Origin: Vibrio maritimus
Lineage (GTDB): Bacteria > Pseudomonadota > Gammaproteobacteria > Enterobacterales > Vibrionaceae
Reading direction: 5' to 3'
DNA length: 64,000 bases
Assembly: GCA_003263775.1 (NCBI GenBank)
Contig: JYJJ01000056.1
Coordinates: 1-64,000 of the forward strand
The notes under the pieces were generated by a model, which was not told where the DNA came from, did not search any database, and saw only the letters and a list, made by a program, of their open reading frames with translations. Positions 1-10,190 of this stretch are shown one piece after another (position 1 is the stretch's first letter; every line of letters starts with the position of its first letter). Position numbers and translations under genes: made by a program.

Positions 1-12
1 TAGGTCTATATT

Positions 13-204
13 TTTAAAGAACATTTTCTAACTTTCGAACCGCTCTGCGTCTCGTCGTTAGGGGTGCGTATCTTACGCTTCCCATTTTGAGAGTCAAGCG
101 TTTTTTCAAACTTTCTTTTCTCTCTCAACCGACTCCGCTTTGTGACTTTCGTCTCACTCCGTGTCGGTGAGGCGGCATTATAGAGATCGCAGCATCGATG
201 ACAA
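13..204 (-). promoter_or_regulatory. rRNA operon promoters P1 and P2 with boxA-like leader
   Basis: Two strong sigma-70 promoters read leftward off the window. P1 has TTGTCA (199-204) and TATAAT (177-182) with a 16-base spacer, a GC-rich discriminator (GCCGCC) typical of stringently controlled rRNA promoters, and an A/T-rich upstream tract like an UP element. P2 has TTGACT (92-97) and TAAGAT (70-75), also 16 bases apart. A boxA-like GTTCTTTAAA lies at 13-22, as in rRNA antitermination leaders. In Enterobacteria murI is followed by an rRNA operon, so the 16S gene is inferred to start just left of base 1. Confidence 0.75.
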
Positions 205-301
205 CCCTTTTTTTGAAATTATTTTCCGTTCGTTCAAAAAGCCATCAAGGGCAGTGTTTTTCGATAAAAATTCAACATTTGAAATACATCACACCAAATA
301 A

Positions 302-331
302 TTGGAAAAATAACGCTCAACTACGTAATAT
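302..331 (+). promoter_or_regulatory. possible promoter of the RRM gene
   Basis: TTGGAA (302-307) and TAATAT (326-331) are separated by 18 bases and lie about 65 bases upstream of the RRM protein start. The match is reasonable but nothing else supports it. Confidence 0.35.
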
Positions 332-394
332 TCCTGTATCTATTTGTTAACGATAGATGCCATTATTCGTCAATAAGAAAAGTAGTACTTTAAT

Positions 395-850
395 ATGGAC
401 TCCAATAAATCTCTTTTTCTAGTAATAGCGATCGCTATTTTGGGCGGTATTGTTTTTTCTCAGTTCGCCGACATCTCACCGGCTGTTGCTTTTGTGCTTG
501 GTGTAGTAGCTACATTTTTCGTTGTTAAGTTTTCTTCTGCTGCTCCAACCGTTTCGAAAGACAGTTCTCAATCAACAAAAACACTGTACGTAGGTAACCT
601 ACCTTATAAAGCTAACGAATCTCACGTTAAGGATCTGTTCGCTGAATATGGGGAAGTATTTGCGGTAAGACTAATGAAGGATAAACGCACAGGTAAGCGT
701 CGTGGATTTGGTTTCGTCGTCATGGCGAGCTCCGATGCCAAGGGGGCAATCGAAGCGCTCAACGAAAAGGACTATATGCAAAGAACCTTAAAGGTTCGCA
801 TTGCTAATGACCCTAAGCATCCTGAATCTGCATCAATTGAACAGGACTAA
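395..850 (+). CDS. membrane-anchored RRM RNA-binding protein
   Basis: A 151-residue protein with two hydrophobic segments at about residues 6-23 and 28-46, followed by one RNA recognition motif. RNP2 is LYVGNL (64-69) and RNP1 is RGFGFVVM (103-110), so both RNA-contacting aromatic positions are present. The predicted layout is a membrane hairpin with a cytoplasmic RNA-binding domain. Small RRM proteins of this type occur in Vibrio and related marine bacteria, but their RNA target is not known to me. It converges on murI and the two coding regions overlap by 38 bases. The ribosome binding site is weak. Confidence 0.85.
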   Translation: MDSNKSLFLVIAIAILGGIVFSQFADISPAVAFVLGVVATFFVVKFSSAAPTVSKDSSQSTKTLYVGNLPYKANESHVKDLFAEYGEVFAVRLMKDKRTGKRRGFGFVVMASSDAKGAIEALNEKDYMQRTLKVRIANDPKHPESASIEQD

Positions 851-1604
851 AGCCGAGATCGTCTAAGGCTTTATTAAGTGCTTCTTCTTGTATAGGGGAA
901 GCACTGCTAAACACCTCTTTACTCCCTAAACCCTCTTTAGTGCCACACTCCGTTAATAAACTCACGACTCTACGGGCAATCGCTGTACCTGAGTCAATCA
1001 ATTCGACACCTTTACCAAGCACTTGCGATATCTCTTCTCGAATCAACGGAAAATGAGTACACCCTAATACCGCTACATCAATCACGTCTACGAGTGGCTC
1101 TAGGATCTGATGCAATTGCATCATGTCAATGGGTTGCCCTCTCAGCTTTTGCTCAGCCATATCCACCAGCTGACTACTGCCAAGCAGCTTTACATCTTTA
1201 TCATCAGCAAAGTCTCGGATCAGATCATGCGTATACTGACGAGTGATGGTGGCAGGTGTGGCAATTAAACCGACGGCTTTTTGTGAAAGCAGAGAAGCGG
1301 GTTTGATTGCTGGTACGACACCGACAACCGGAATAGACAACACTTCTCTTAGATGAGGTAACACGATGGTGCTCGCAGTATTGCAAGCGATAACGACGAT
1401 ATCAATGCGCTGGCGCTGCATCATCTGTTGGATGAGACGACAGGTACGATCAACGAGTGTGTCCGGCGCAAGTTCACCATAAGGGTACGCTTCGTTGTCG
1501 AATAAATAGAAGTAGTTTGCACACGGCAGCAAGTTCGCTATCTCTTTATATACAGAGAGACCACCTACTCCAGAGTCAAATATCAAAATGTTATGTCTAT
1601 TCAT
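813..1604 (-). CDS. murI: glutamate racemase MurI
   Basis: Interconverts L- and D-glutamate in the cytoplasm to supply D-glutamate for peptidoglycan. The 263-residue length is normal. The cofactor-independent racemase signatures are intact: FDSGVGG near residue 9 and the two catalytic cysteines, C74 in ACNTAS and C182 in GCTHFP. It lies between btuB and an rRNA operon, the same neighbourhood as in E. coli. Its 3' end overlaps the convergent RRM gene by 38 bases, with no terminator between them. Confidence 0.95.
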   Translation of the reverse strand: MNRHNILIFDSGVGGLSVYKEIANLLPCANYFYLFDNEAYPYGELAPDTLVDRTCRLIQQMMQRQRIDIVVIACNTASTIVLPHLREVLSIPVVGVVPAIKPASLLSQKAVGLIATPATITRQYTHDLIRDFADDKDVKLLGSSQLVDMAEQKLRGQPIDMMQLHQILEPLVDVIDVAVLGCTHFPLIREEISQVLGKGVELIDSGTAIARRVVSLLTECGTKEGLGSKEVFSSASPIQEEALNKALDDLGFSPVQLMQIQDA

Positions 1605-1691
1605 CGCGTATTACACCGACGGTTGTCGTTATCTATTCGCCGACATGATACTCACTACTGGTTAAGCGGTAAACCTATCTACTCTCGACGC

Positions 1692-2347
1692 CTACTTCAC
1701 TTTGTACCTTAGATGGCTGAATCGATCAGCGGTTTCTATCGAAAAGGGTTCAATCTCTATGGGATGGCTAAAGTACTTTGAATTACACACTAAGGTGTGG
1801 AACTCGCCATCTTCGCCACATGGATCAACATTGTTTGGTAGCTCCGTGATGAGGCAATTGGTATAACGCTCACCGCATAAAGACTCTGGTAATACTTGCC
1901 TGTCTATTGTCACCAATACTGTATCAATCCCTCTTGCTATTATTTCTTGAGCGAGATCTTGGCTATTTTCACCAACCAAAGGAAAAACCGCTTCCAGCCC
2001 AGCGGGCTCTACGTAGCTTTTTCGATACTCGACGATGCCATTGCAGAACATGTCCCCGAAGCGATGCCGTCAACATTTAGTCCTGATGACTTCACGCCGT
2101 CTATAACTAGCGACTGGTAGATGTCATTTGCCGGGAACACCTCTGGCAACTCAATAGACACTAGGGGCATACCTAGTCTATCAGCTTGCATCTGAACAAC
2201 TTCAATAGGCGTGACTTGAAAAGGCACCTCACCATTTACGTGGGTGGTGTAGAGGCCGACGACATTGTATTCCGACGACTCCATAAGACGCTCAAAGGTT
2301 AATGTGGAATCTTTACCTGATGACCAGCTGATAATGATGTTTTTCAT
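1692..2347 (-). CDS. PP-loop ATPase, diphthine-ammonia ligase (Dph6/MJ0570) family, frameshifted
   Basis: The N-terminus carries the PP-loop motif SSGKDS used by enzymes that adenylate a substrate with ATP. The rest resembles the Dph6-like family, whose eukaryotic members amidate diphthine; bacteria lack diphthamide, so the role here is unknown. The reading frame breaks near base 2060: restoring one base joins the two halves through a natural GIAFGDMFCNGI segment, giving about 219 residues. The break is probably a sequence error. It lies between btuB and murI on the same strand, separated from btuB by a terminator. Confidence 0.75.
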
Positions 2348-2366
2348 GGGAACACCCTGAATATGA

Positions 2367-2397
2367 AAATAAACAAAGCCACTCCCTAGAGTGGCTT
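2367..2397 (-). terminator. Rho-independent terminator of btuB
   Basis: A perfect 9-bp stem (376-384 with 389-397 of the 2300s) and a 4-base loop, followed on the minus strand by a T-rich run. It sits 25 bases past the btuB stop. Confidence 0.7.
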
Positions 2398-2421
2398 CGA
2401 TATAGAGAAGTTAACTAGCTA

Positions 2422-4266
2422 TTAAAAGTTTACTGTTGCCAACGCGAAGAAAGTACGACCCGGCGAGCGATAACCTTTAGCCGTTTCGTACTCCTCATCA
2501 AGCAGGTTATCTACTCTTGCTCTCAAGGCAACATTGTCAGCTACCCAGTAAGAGACTGCGGCATCCCACAAACTCGTAGCAGGCAGATAGTCGTCAGCGG
2601 TTGGATTAGCTGTCGGTAAGTCGAGGCGCTTACCTGTATAGAGATAGGTAAGAGACAGATCAAAGTCACCTATGTTTGCTTCACCAATCCACTTGTAGTT
2701 CTCTTTGGCTCGTCGAGCTAGCTGAGTACCGTTATCATCTTTATGATCTTTGTACTCAGCAATCACGGTATGATGAACTAGCCCCGTGCTAAATCGCCCT
2801 TCTAGCTCCACTCCCTTGATATCTGCATCAACGTTATAGGTTTTGCCCCATGGGTCTCCTGGTACTGAATACCAGATGTTTAGATTGTCGACCTTATTGT
2901 GATAAGCCGATAATTTCCAATCTAAAAAGCCACTCAAACCAGCAAGTCCAACTTCAAGGTTGCGCGAGTCTTCTGGTTGAAGATCCGGATTAGTGGTCAG
3001 ACTGTTATAACTTGGCGCTTTAAACGCCGTACCAGCCATCGCATAAGCACGGTAGTTTGGAATAAAGCGATATTGACCACCCAATGACCACGTTGTGTAG
3101 TTGTCATATTTATCATGTTTATCGTGTCTTACGTTTGCTTCGGCAGAAAACTTGTCATAATCCGCTCTACCAGATACATAAGCGCCAATATTCTCGCGGC
3201 TTTCTCCCGCTAGTTGATGCGCACTCCCCCAGCTCTTGGCATCATCAGCAAGTTCCTCTTTACGGTAATCCAGACCACCACCGACCGAATACTGTGAGTT
3301 AATCTGATATAGATTCGACCATTGCGCATTTAACGCATTAGTATCAACAACTGTATCAGCATTGCTCTCGCCAACAGATTGCAGGAAGTCCTTTTTCTCA
3401 ACTTGGGCATAGCTTAACGTCACAAATGATTTATACGCTTGGCTTTGATAGTCAATACGACCCGCTAGATTCTGATTATCAACCACCCCATTCTTCTTCG
3501 CACCTCCAGAATTGTATTCTGTCAGGCTATCGAACCAACGATAATCTAGCAGTGCACTCCAATTGCTGTTGAAGTCATGTTTATAACCAAGGTGCAAGTT
3601 TCGATTTTCATAACCATAGTTGGTGCCATCTTGCACGGCTTTAAAATCATAACCATCCGTTTTCTCATAGCCACCTGCTACTTGAATATGGCCATTTTCA
3701 TTAAGCTTTGTCTTCGCAGTAAAGTTGGCCTCTCGACCATCATGACTCGATGCACCTACATTGATTTGTTTGCGCTCTTGGCCATTATTAGTACGAGTGA
3801 TGATATTGATTACACCACCAATAGCGTCCGAGCCATAAATTGATGCGCTCGGCCCACGAATCACTTCCACTTGTTCAACTAGACCAATTGGAAAATGGTT
3901 GATGGATAATCCAGTGGTATCGCTGCTGTATCGAACACCATCAACCAACACTAAGGTTTGATTACTGTTGGTACCACGCAGGAAAATAGACGTTGATTGA
4001 CCTCGTCCACCGTTTTGCACCACTTCGACACCAGGAAGCCGACGCAGTACGTCCGACAAACTCTTTGCCTGAGATACCTCAATTTCTTGACGAGTCACAA
4101 CGCTCATTGGAGCGATGACTTTGTCTTCCGGTTGTTCGAAACGATTGGCGGTGACCACCATTGTTTCTTTGGTTTGCGTTTCCGCAGAGCTTTCTTGAGC
4201 CAGTGAAAAAGAAGCATAAGAAGAGAGCGATGCAGCCACTGCTATCGCCAAACATGATTTGTTCAT
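2422..4266 (-). CDS. btuB: TonB-dependent vitamin B12 receptor BtuB
   Basis: Outer-membrane transporter for cobalamin, energised by TonB. The 614-residue protein has a signal peptide (about residues 1-23), a TonB box (ETMVVTA near 34), a plug domain with the GPSASIYGSDAIGGVINI-type signature, and a 22-strand barrel ending in the aromatic residue expected of outer-membrane proteins. Assignment to B12 rather than another siderophore-type substrate rests on the cobalamin riboswitch directly upstream and on the trmA-btuB-murI order shared with E. coli. Confidence 0.95.
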   Translation of the reverse strand: MNKSCLAIAVAASLSSYASFSLAQESSAETQTKETMVVTANRFEQPEDKVIAPMSVVTRQEIEVSQAKSLSDVLRRLPGVEVVQNGGRGQSTSIFLRGTNSNQTLVLVDGVRYSSDTTGLSINHFPIGLVEQVEVIRGPSASIYGSDAIGGVINIITRTNNGQERKQINVGASSHDGREANFTAKTKLNENGHIQVAGGYEKTDGYDFKAVQDGTNYGYENRNLHLGYKHDFNSNWSALLDYRWFDSLTEYNSGGAKKNGVVDNQNLAGRIDYQSQAYKSFVTLSYAQVEKKDFLQSVGESNADTVVDTNALNAQWSNLYQINSQYSVGGGLDYRKEELADDAKSWGSAHQLAGESRENIGAYVSGRADYDKFSAEANVRHDKHDKYDNYTTWSLGGQYRFIPNYRAYAMAGTAFKAPSYNSLTTNPDLQPEDSRNLEVGLAGLSGFLDWKLSAYHNKVDNLNIWYSVPGDPWGKTYNVDADIKGVELEGRFSTGLVHHTVIAEYKDHKDDNGTQLARRAKENYKWIGEANIGDFDLSLTYLYTGKRLDLPTANPTADDYLPATSLWDAAVSYWVADNVALRARVDNLLDEEYETAKGYRSPGRTFFALATVNF

Positions 4267-4330
4267 TTGTTGTGTTGTCCTAAATCGCGTAAGTCCTACC
4301 TACTCGAGCAATCCTTTTTTCGCATCGAGT

Positions 4331-4497
4331 TGGCTGCTGGCAGGTATTCGGACTTAAGAGCACGAAACCATATTGGTTTCACCTACTGCCTCGACTTCCC
4401 GTTTTATCTCAAACAGTGTCTTTGTGAGGGGTTGTTCTCTCTTACCGCTGCGCGTCAGTTCTGGATTTTCACCAGATTCCCTTTTCAGTGAGATATC
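4331..4497 (-). promoter_or_regulatory. cobalamin (AdoCbl) riboswitch upstream of btuB
   Basis: The minus-strand leader contains the conserved riboswitch core in order: GGGAA then GGTG and ATCC, CTGACGC followed by GCGGTAA, and near its 3' end a B12-box-like element ending ACCTGCC (4331-4355). It ends about 65 bases before the btuB start, so adenosylcobalamin is expected to reduce btuB expression when B12 is plentiful. Confidence 0.9.
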
Positions 4498-4686
4498 CAT
4501 CTGATTCTCACACCAGCTAGGGGGCATGGTATTAACTGATTGATTATTTGTCCATAACGGATTGAACTAAGCTATAAGAGCGCAGAGATAATGCGAGACA
4601 ATTCTGGGAAAAACTGGACAACGACGGGAGATTGAATAAAATCTGCCCTCCTTAACACAACTCATTACCGACGATAGGCAACCACC

Positions 4687-5796
4687 ATGGCAAATCTCGA
4701 CTTCACACCAGAAGGCTATCAAATCCAGCTTGAAGAAAAATCTCAACGTTTGATCGATATGATGGCGCCGTATTCTGCTCCTGAACTCGAAGTATTTACT
4801 TCTCCAGAAAAGCACTATCGTATGCGTGCTGAATTCCGCGTTTGGCATGAAGGCGCCGACATGTACTACATCATGTTCAACCAAGAAACGCGTGAAAAGT
4901 ACCGTGTTGATCAATTCCCTGCGGCGAGCCGTCTTATCAACGACCTAATGCCACTGCTGATGGACGCGATGAAAGGCAATGAGGTATTACGAAAGAAACT
5001 GTTCCAAGTTGATTTTCTATCGACGATGAGCGGCGAAATCTTGGTGTCTCTGCTGTATCACCGTCAACTGGATGATGCGTGGAAGGAACAAGCACAAGCA
5101 CTGAAACAGCAGCTCAATGATGAAGGCTTTAAGCTGAACCTAATTGGTCGTGCACGTAAGATGAAAATCGTCATGGATCAAGACTATGTGGTGGAAACTC
5201 TGCATGTTAACGGTCAGCCATATCACTACCAGCAAGTGGAAAACAGCTTCACACAACCAAATGGTCCAGTGGCTCAAAAAATGTTGGAATGGGCGGTTGA
5301 TTGTACCCAAGACAGCAAAGGAGATTTGCTAGAGCTTTACTGTGGTAACGGTAACTTCTCATTGGCATTGGCGCAAAACTTCGAGCGCGTACTTGCAACA
5401 GAATTAGCGAAGCCTTCGGTAGAATCGGCGCAATACAACATTGCAGCGAACAAGATTGAAAACGTTCAAATCATTCGCATGTCAGCAGAAGAGTTCACAG
5501 AGGCGATGGAAGGCAAACGTGAATTCCGACGCTTGCAGCAGCAGAACGTTGACCTTAAGAGCTACAACTGCAACACGATTTTCGTTGACCCACCACGTGC
5601 CGGTATGGATATCGATACCTGTAAAATGGTTCAAGGTTACGAGCGCATTCTGTATATCTCGTGCAACCCTGAGACCTTGAAAGACAACTTAGACGTTCTA
5701 GGTGAAACGCACCACATTACGCGATTTGCTCTATTCGATCAGTTCCCGTTCACTCATCACATCGAAGCGGGTGTACTGCTTGAGCGCAAAGCCTAA
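4687..5796 (+). CDS. trmA: tRNA (uracil-5-)-methyltransferase TrmA
   Basis: Makes the 5-methyluridine at position 54 of the tRNA T-loop using S-adenosylmethionine. The 369 residues include the SAM-binding [11 protein letters not shown] stretch, the FVDPPRAG motif and the catalytic cysteine C326 in SCNPETL. Length and motifs match the E. coli enzyme. It is divergent from btuB, as in Enterobacteria. Confidence 0.96.
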   Translation: MANLDFTPEGYQIQLEEKSQRLIDMMAPYSAPELEVFTSPEKHYRMRAEFRVWHEGADMYYIMFNQETREKYRVDQFPAASRLINDLMPLLMDAMKGNEVLRKKLFQVDFLSTMSGEILVSLLYHRQLDDAWKEQAQALKQQLNDEGFKLNLIGRARKMKIVMDQDYVVETLHVNGQPYHYQQVENSFTQPNGPVAQKMLEWAVDCTQDSKGDLLELYCGNGNFSLALAQNFERVLATELAKPSVESAQYNIAANKIENVQIIRMSAEEFTEAMEGKREFRRLQQQNVDLKSYNCNTIFVDPPRAGMDIDTCKMVQGYERILYISCNPETLKDNLDVLGETHHITRFALFDQFPFTHHIEAGVLLERKA

Positions 5797-5810
5797 TAAG
5801 TCGAAAACAA

Positions 5811-5837
5811 AAAACGAGCCAGCAGGCTCGTTTTTTT
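5811..5837 (+). terminator. Rho-independent terminator after trmA
   Basis: Stem CGAGCC/GGCTCG with loop AGCA (5815-5830), seven T on the plus strand and four A upstream. It lies between the convergent trmA and yijD and may act in both directions. Confidence 0.85.
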
Positions 5838-5869
5838 ATGCTCTCGCTCTACGAATAGAGGCTTTAGAG

Positions 5870-6239
5870 TTAGGCTTCCTTAAGGATATAACCCATCTTT
5901 TTGCCAATCCAGAATAGCAGCACCAAGACCACCATGATGGCGATAAAGTTAGAGCCCGCTTCAGGTACTGCGCTTTGGTAAACGCAGAGTGACCAAATGC
6001 ACCCACAAAGAATGCCGCTAGGCAACCATAGGGAAGTCTTCTGGGATTGGGTTTCTAAGATATTCTTGGTACAGAGCCTGAACTGACAGCACAAGCGCAA
6101 TCAGTGGAAAAATAGAGAATGTCACTTCGCTGATGGTGAGCCAAGACAACATTGCATTACCACACATACCTGCGATCAGAGCAAGTACGAGCGTTTTTTT
6201 GCCGCTTTCGCGGTTTTCGGAGGACACTTCATTGGACAT
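5870..6239 (-). CDS. yijD: YijD-family inner-membrane protein, frameshifted
   Basis: Small membrane protein of the DUF1422/YijD family, function unknown. The N-terminal part has two hydrophobic segments and the C-terminal part ends with the family-like GSNF...FWIGKKMG stretch. A frame break near base 6020 splits it; a two-base loss (or one extra base) restores about 123 residues, close to the 119 of E. coli YijD. The start codon overlaps the fabR stop (TAATG), so it is co-translated with fabR as in E. coli. Confidence 0.75.
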
Positions 6240-6880
6240 TAGTTGGACCCTTCTTTTTGACGGTTTCTTTCACGTTCTTTGCGATACCAGTGTGCACCCT
6301 TGGCCACTATCCTTAGTTGGACAATCAGCCTCTCGGCCAGTTCATATCTTTCTTTCTTGCTAAGGTCTAACGCCTCAGCACCTGAACTGAACACGAGAAT
6401 GACAGAAGCTTCCGCTTGGGCAAATGCTTCGTCACGGTCCATACCTGTGCTAACCAGATATTCAGTTAGCTCAGCCGAAAAGTGTTGGATCTCTCGAGCC
6501 ACCGCGGCACGAAAGTCAAAAGAGGTACCAGAACGCTCCCTTAATAATAGGCGGAACACGTTGGGACTGCTTTCAATGAACTCCATAAACGTTTCGACTG
6601 AAGTACGGATCACACTGCCTTCTTTGACAATACGTTGGCGCGCTTGTCGCATTAACTGCCTTAGCAGCAAGCCTCCTTCATCTACCATGGTCAGCCCCAA
6701 TTCATCCATATCTTTAAAATGACGATAGAAAGAAGTTGGAGCAATACCGGCTTCGCGCGCGACTTCGCGCAAGCTCAAGTTCGAAAAGCTGCGATCGGCA
6801 CTAAGCTGGCTAAAAGCAGCATCGATCAATGAACGACGCGTTTTTTCTTTTTGTTGTGCACGAATACCCATTGATTTCAT
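6239..6880 (-). CDS. fabR: FabR, TetR-family repressor of unsaturated fatty acid synthesis
   Basis: The 213-residue TetR regulator is very similar to E. coli FabR through the N-terminal helix-turn-helix ([19 protein letters not shown]) and the following [12 protein letters not shown] region. FabR represses fabA/fabB-type genes according to the ratio of saturated to unsaturated acyl thioesters. Translation may begin at the first Met or three codons later at MGIRAQQK, which matches the E. coli start. It is divergent from sthA and upstream of yijD, an arrangement conserved in Gammaproteobacteria. Confidence 0.93.
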   Translation of the reverse strand: MKSMGIRAQQKEKTRRSLIDAAFSQLSADRSFSNLSLREVAREAGIAPTSFYRHFKDMDELGLTMVDEGGLLLRQLMRQARQRIVKEGSVIRTSVETFMEFIESSPNVFRLLLRERSGTSFDFRAAVAREIQHFSAELTEYLVSTGMDRDEAFAQAEASVILVFSSGAEALDLSKKERYELAERLIVQLRIVAKGAHWYRKERERNRQKEGSN

Positions 6881-7262
6881 GTTTAACCTAGGTGCTCTTG
6901 TTGGTTACCATCGATGACGGTAATTGAGGGAGTGGAGGTAATATAGCGCGAATAGTCACTTTGTATAAGTGTATGGCTGGCGATTTTGCTAAAAAACCTG
7001 TACGCATCTCACTTCATTTACTCAGCATTATACTTGAACAAGTTTCATTATTTTGCATACATCAAACGTTTATCCGATGCTAACTCTCGATAAAACTGCG
7101 TGATCTTTCACACTCTATTCACGCAGTCATATTTACCAACGTTAATAATCCGTTAAAATCTCGCCATTGCTAGTCTATGAATTGCACTCATCACTCCTAG
7201 TCTACTGTTGCTATTAAAGTTAAACGTTTGGCAGGGAGTGTGAGGAACTACGAGGATACTAT
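6881..7262. promoter_or_regulatory. fabR/sthA divergent intergenic region with inverted repeat
   Basis: This 382-base gap must hold both promoters. The clearest structure is a perfect 9-bp inverted repeat, ACTGCGTGA at 7095-7103 and TCACGCAGT at 7119-7127, with a 15-base spacer. It could be an operator or an RNA hairpin. I see no open reading frame with a convincing start. Confidence 0.4.
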
Positions 7263-8662
7263 ATGAGTCGCGCTAAACATTTTGATGCTATCGTAATCGG
7301 CAGTGGCCAGGTGGTGAAGGAGCTGCGATGGGGCTAACCAAAGCTGGCCTCAACGTTGCGATCATCGAAAAAGAGAGCAGCGTCGGTGGCGGTTGTACCC
7401 ACTGGGGTACCATACCTTCAAAAGCACTGCGTCATGCGGTCAGCCGTATCATTGAGTTCAACAGCAACCCACTGTTTTGCGGTAACAATACGAGCCTGCA
7501 TTCGACGTTTTCCAATATTTTGGGACACGCGAAAACCGTTATCGATAAGCAAACCCGGCTGCGCCAAGGCTTCTATGACCGAAATGAGTGTACCTTGCTA
7601 TACGGAACGGCTCGCTTTGTCGATACTCACAGCCTAGAGGTCACTAAGTCCGATGGTACTATCGATACCTATACCGCTGACAAGTTTGTGATTGCAACGG
7701 GTTCAAGACCGTATCGCCCTGCTGATGTCGACTTCAATCACCCACGTATTTACGACAGCGATTCGATTCTTTCTCTTGAGCACGACCCTAGACACATCAT
7801 TATTTACGGTGCCGGCGTCATTGGTTGTGAGTATGCGTCTATCTTCCGTGGTTTGGATGTAAAAACTGACCTCATTAACACCCGAGAGCGCCTACTGGCG
7901 TTTCTAGATAACGAGATGTCAGACTCTCTGTCCTATCACTTCTGGAATAGCGGCATGATGATCCGCAACGATGAGACTTACGCCAAGATTGAAGGCACCG
8001 AAGACGGTGTCATCATCCATCTTAATTCTGGTAAGAAAATGCGCGCGGATTGCTTGCTGTATGCCAACGGCCGAACGGGTAACACCGACGCACTCAATCT
8101 GGATGCTGTTGGACTAGTCGCGGATTCTCGCGGACAGCTTAAAGTCGACACCAACTACCAAACCGATATTGACCATGTCTATGCCGTCGGGGATGTGATT
8201 GGCTATCCGAGCTTAGCAAGTGCGGCCTACGACCAAGGTCGATTCGTAGCCCAAGCCATTACCCAAGGAGAAGCCGAAGGCAAGCTGATTGAAGACATTC
8301 CGACAGGTATTTACACCATCCCAGAAATCAGCTCGGTGGGTAAAACCGAGCAAGAACTGACGGAAGCCAAGATCCCTTACGAAGTAGGACGCTCATCATT
8401 CAAACACCTTGCCCGAGCACAGATCGCAGGTAAAGATGTGGGAAGTTTGAAAATACTCTTCCACCGCGAGACCAAAGAAATCCTGGGCATTCACTGTTTT
8501 GGAGAGCGTGCGGCAGAAATCATTCACATCGGCCAAGCCATCATGGAGCAAAAAGGCGAAGCGAATACCATCGAGTACTTCGTTAACACCACCTTTAACT
8601 ACCCGACAATGGCAGAAGCTTACCGTGTTGCAGCGCTCAATGGTTTGAACCGTCTGTTCTAA
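7263..8662 (+). CDS. sthA: soluble pyridine nucleotide transhydrogenase SthA, frameshifted at N-terminus
   Basis: FAD flavoprotein that moves hydride between NADPH and NAD+ in the cytoplasm, balancing the two pools. The start ATG at 7263 follows a GAGGA site. The FAD-binding glycine motif begins normally (IVIGSG) but one C is missing near 7308, breaking the frame; downstream everything is intact, including the family's [13 protein letters not shown] segment (single cysteine instead of a CxxxxC disulfide), the second nucleotide-binding fold and the C-terminal interface domain. The full product would be about 466 residues, the normal size. A consensus error is likely. Confidence 0.92.
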
Positions 8663-8696
8663 CCCAATTGCAATGCATCGCACTTTAGACCGATAC

Positions 8697-8728
8697 AACA
8701 AAGGCGACATCATGTCGCCTTTGTTTTT
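8697..8728 (+). terminator. terminator between sthA and the MATE gene
   Basis: A long stem built from AAAGGCGACAT and ATGTCGCCTTT followed by GTTTTT, 35 bases after the sthA stop and just before the end of the convergent MATE gene. Confidence 0.8.
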
Positions 8729-8748
8729 CCTTTTACACGGATGAATCG

Positions 8749-10122
8749 CTAAGCCAGCAAAAACTGACCACGACGCCACTGGTAGATAAATATCACCGCC
8801 AATCCCAAACCTCGAATGCCCATAAAGCTGAGCATCGCGAACCAAAGGGCATGATTTCCCAAGCTACTGGCAGCAAAGAACAAAGCAAAGAAACTGCAAG
8901 TAGCGACAAACATACTATTGCGCATATCTTTGCCTTTGGTCGCGCCCACAAAAATACCATCAAATAGAAAACACCACATGGACACCAGCGGCATAGCAAC
9001 CAACCACGGTAAGAAGATTTCCGCTTGCGTCTGCACTGCGGCGATGGAGGTGATCATCGCAATCAAATGACTCCCCCAACCTGCAAATACCAGTGTCAGC
9101 AACACACAAATAACCGCACTCCAGAAAAAAGTCACCACGAGCGAATCAATGAGTTGACTGCGACTCTTAGCACCTATTGCTTTGCCTACCATGGCTTCCA
9201 TGGCATAGGCAAAACCATCCATGCCATAAGAAATGAGCATCAAGAAACTCATCAATACTGCATTCGCCGCGACGATATCATCTCCAAATGCCGCGCCTTG
9301 GAACGTCATAAAACTAAAGGTGGCTTGCAAACATAATGAGCGAAGAAAGATGTCACGATTAAGCTTCACAAAACGTCCAATATCCTGGCTCACATCAGAA
9401 GCTAATTGCAGCACATTAGGCAGGGCTCGCTGACGCCAAGTGCGCGCGGCACACCATAGGCCAAATGCACAACCAGAGTAATCAGCAATGACCGAGGCCA
9501 AGGCTGCACCTTCGACTTTCCACCCCAATCCAATCACAAACAGGACATCAAGACCAATGTTAACCAAGTTAGTAATGATCACCATCCACATTGGCGCTTT
9601 CGCGTTTTGTGTTCCTAGCAACCAGCCAAGAAGCACAAAATTCATCAATGCTGCTGGCGCACTCCAAGCTCTGATCGCAAAGTACTGATAGCCATAATGT
9701 TTCACTTCTTCACTGGCTGAGCTAAACGAAAAAATCAAATCGGCGAGAGAGGTATGCACGAGTAAAAACAGCGCAGCAAACCCCAATGCCATTAGGCTCC
9801 CCTGTAAAAATACCAGCGCAAGCTGCCGCGTATCATTGGCGCCAAAGCTTTGTGCGGCGAGGCCTGTGGTCGACATTCTCAAGAAGCCGAGCAACCAAAA
9901 GGTGACACTTATCATGGTACTGCCAAGCGCAACGCCGCCTAAAAACCAGGCATGTTCTAGATGGCCTATTACAGCGGCGTCAACCAGTCCTAGTAGCGGG
10001 ACTGTAATGTTGGAGAGCACCATTGGAATAGCCAATAGCAAGACTCTGCGGTGCAAAGGCAAATCAGACAGAATGGCAATTGATTGTTGAAACACGAACA
10101 CTCCAGCACGTCGGGGCTCCAC
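8749..10122 (-). CDS. dinF: MATE family efflux transporter, DinF-like
   Basis: A 457-residue protein with about twelve membrane segments in two homologous halves, as in multidrug and toxic compound extrusion transporters, which exchange cationic compounds for Na+ or H+. The N-terminal IPMVLSNITVPLLGLVDAAVIGHL stretch (in parts) and its length fit the DinF branch. No LexA box is apparent upstream, so SOS control is not supported. The exact start is uncertain because several in-frame GTG codons follow the ATG. Confidence 0.8.
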   Translation of the reverse strand: MEPRRAGVFVFQQSIAILSDLPLHRRVLLLAIPMVLSNITVPLLGLVDAAVIGHLEHAWFLGGVALGSTMISVTFWLLGFLRMSTTGLAAQSFGANDTRQLALVFLQGSLMALGFAALFLLVHTSLADLIFSFSSASEEVKHYGYQYFAIRAWSAPAALMNFVLLGWLLGTQNAKAPMWMVIITNLVNIGLDVLFVIGLGWKVEGAALASVIADYSGCAFGLWCAARTWRQRALPNVLQLASDVSQDIGRFVKLNRDIFLRSLCLQATFSFMTFQGAAFGDDIVAANAVLMSFLMLISYGMDGFAYAMEAMVGKAIGAKSRSQLIDSLVVTFFWSAVICVLLTLVFAGWGSHLIAMITSIAAVQTQAEIFLPWLVAMPLVSMWCFLFDGIFVGATKGKDMRNSMFVATCSFFALFFAASSLGNHALWFAMLSFMGIRGLGLAVIFIYQWRRGQFLLA

Positions 10123-10190
10123 TAAAAGTGCTTTAGTGGAGAAGATACCTGAAGCGATATAGTAACGTTATTTACAGGCGAGCACCGCAA

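Noticed and set aside
3577..3843. Plus-strand open frames inside btuB
   Set aside because: Antisense shadows without ribosome binding sites; btuB motifs are intact on the minus strand.
8749..10122. SOS control of the DinF-like gene
   Set aside because: No LexA-box palindrome is visible in the 68 bases upstream.
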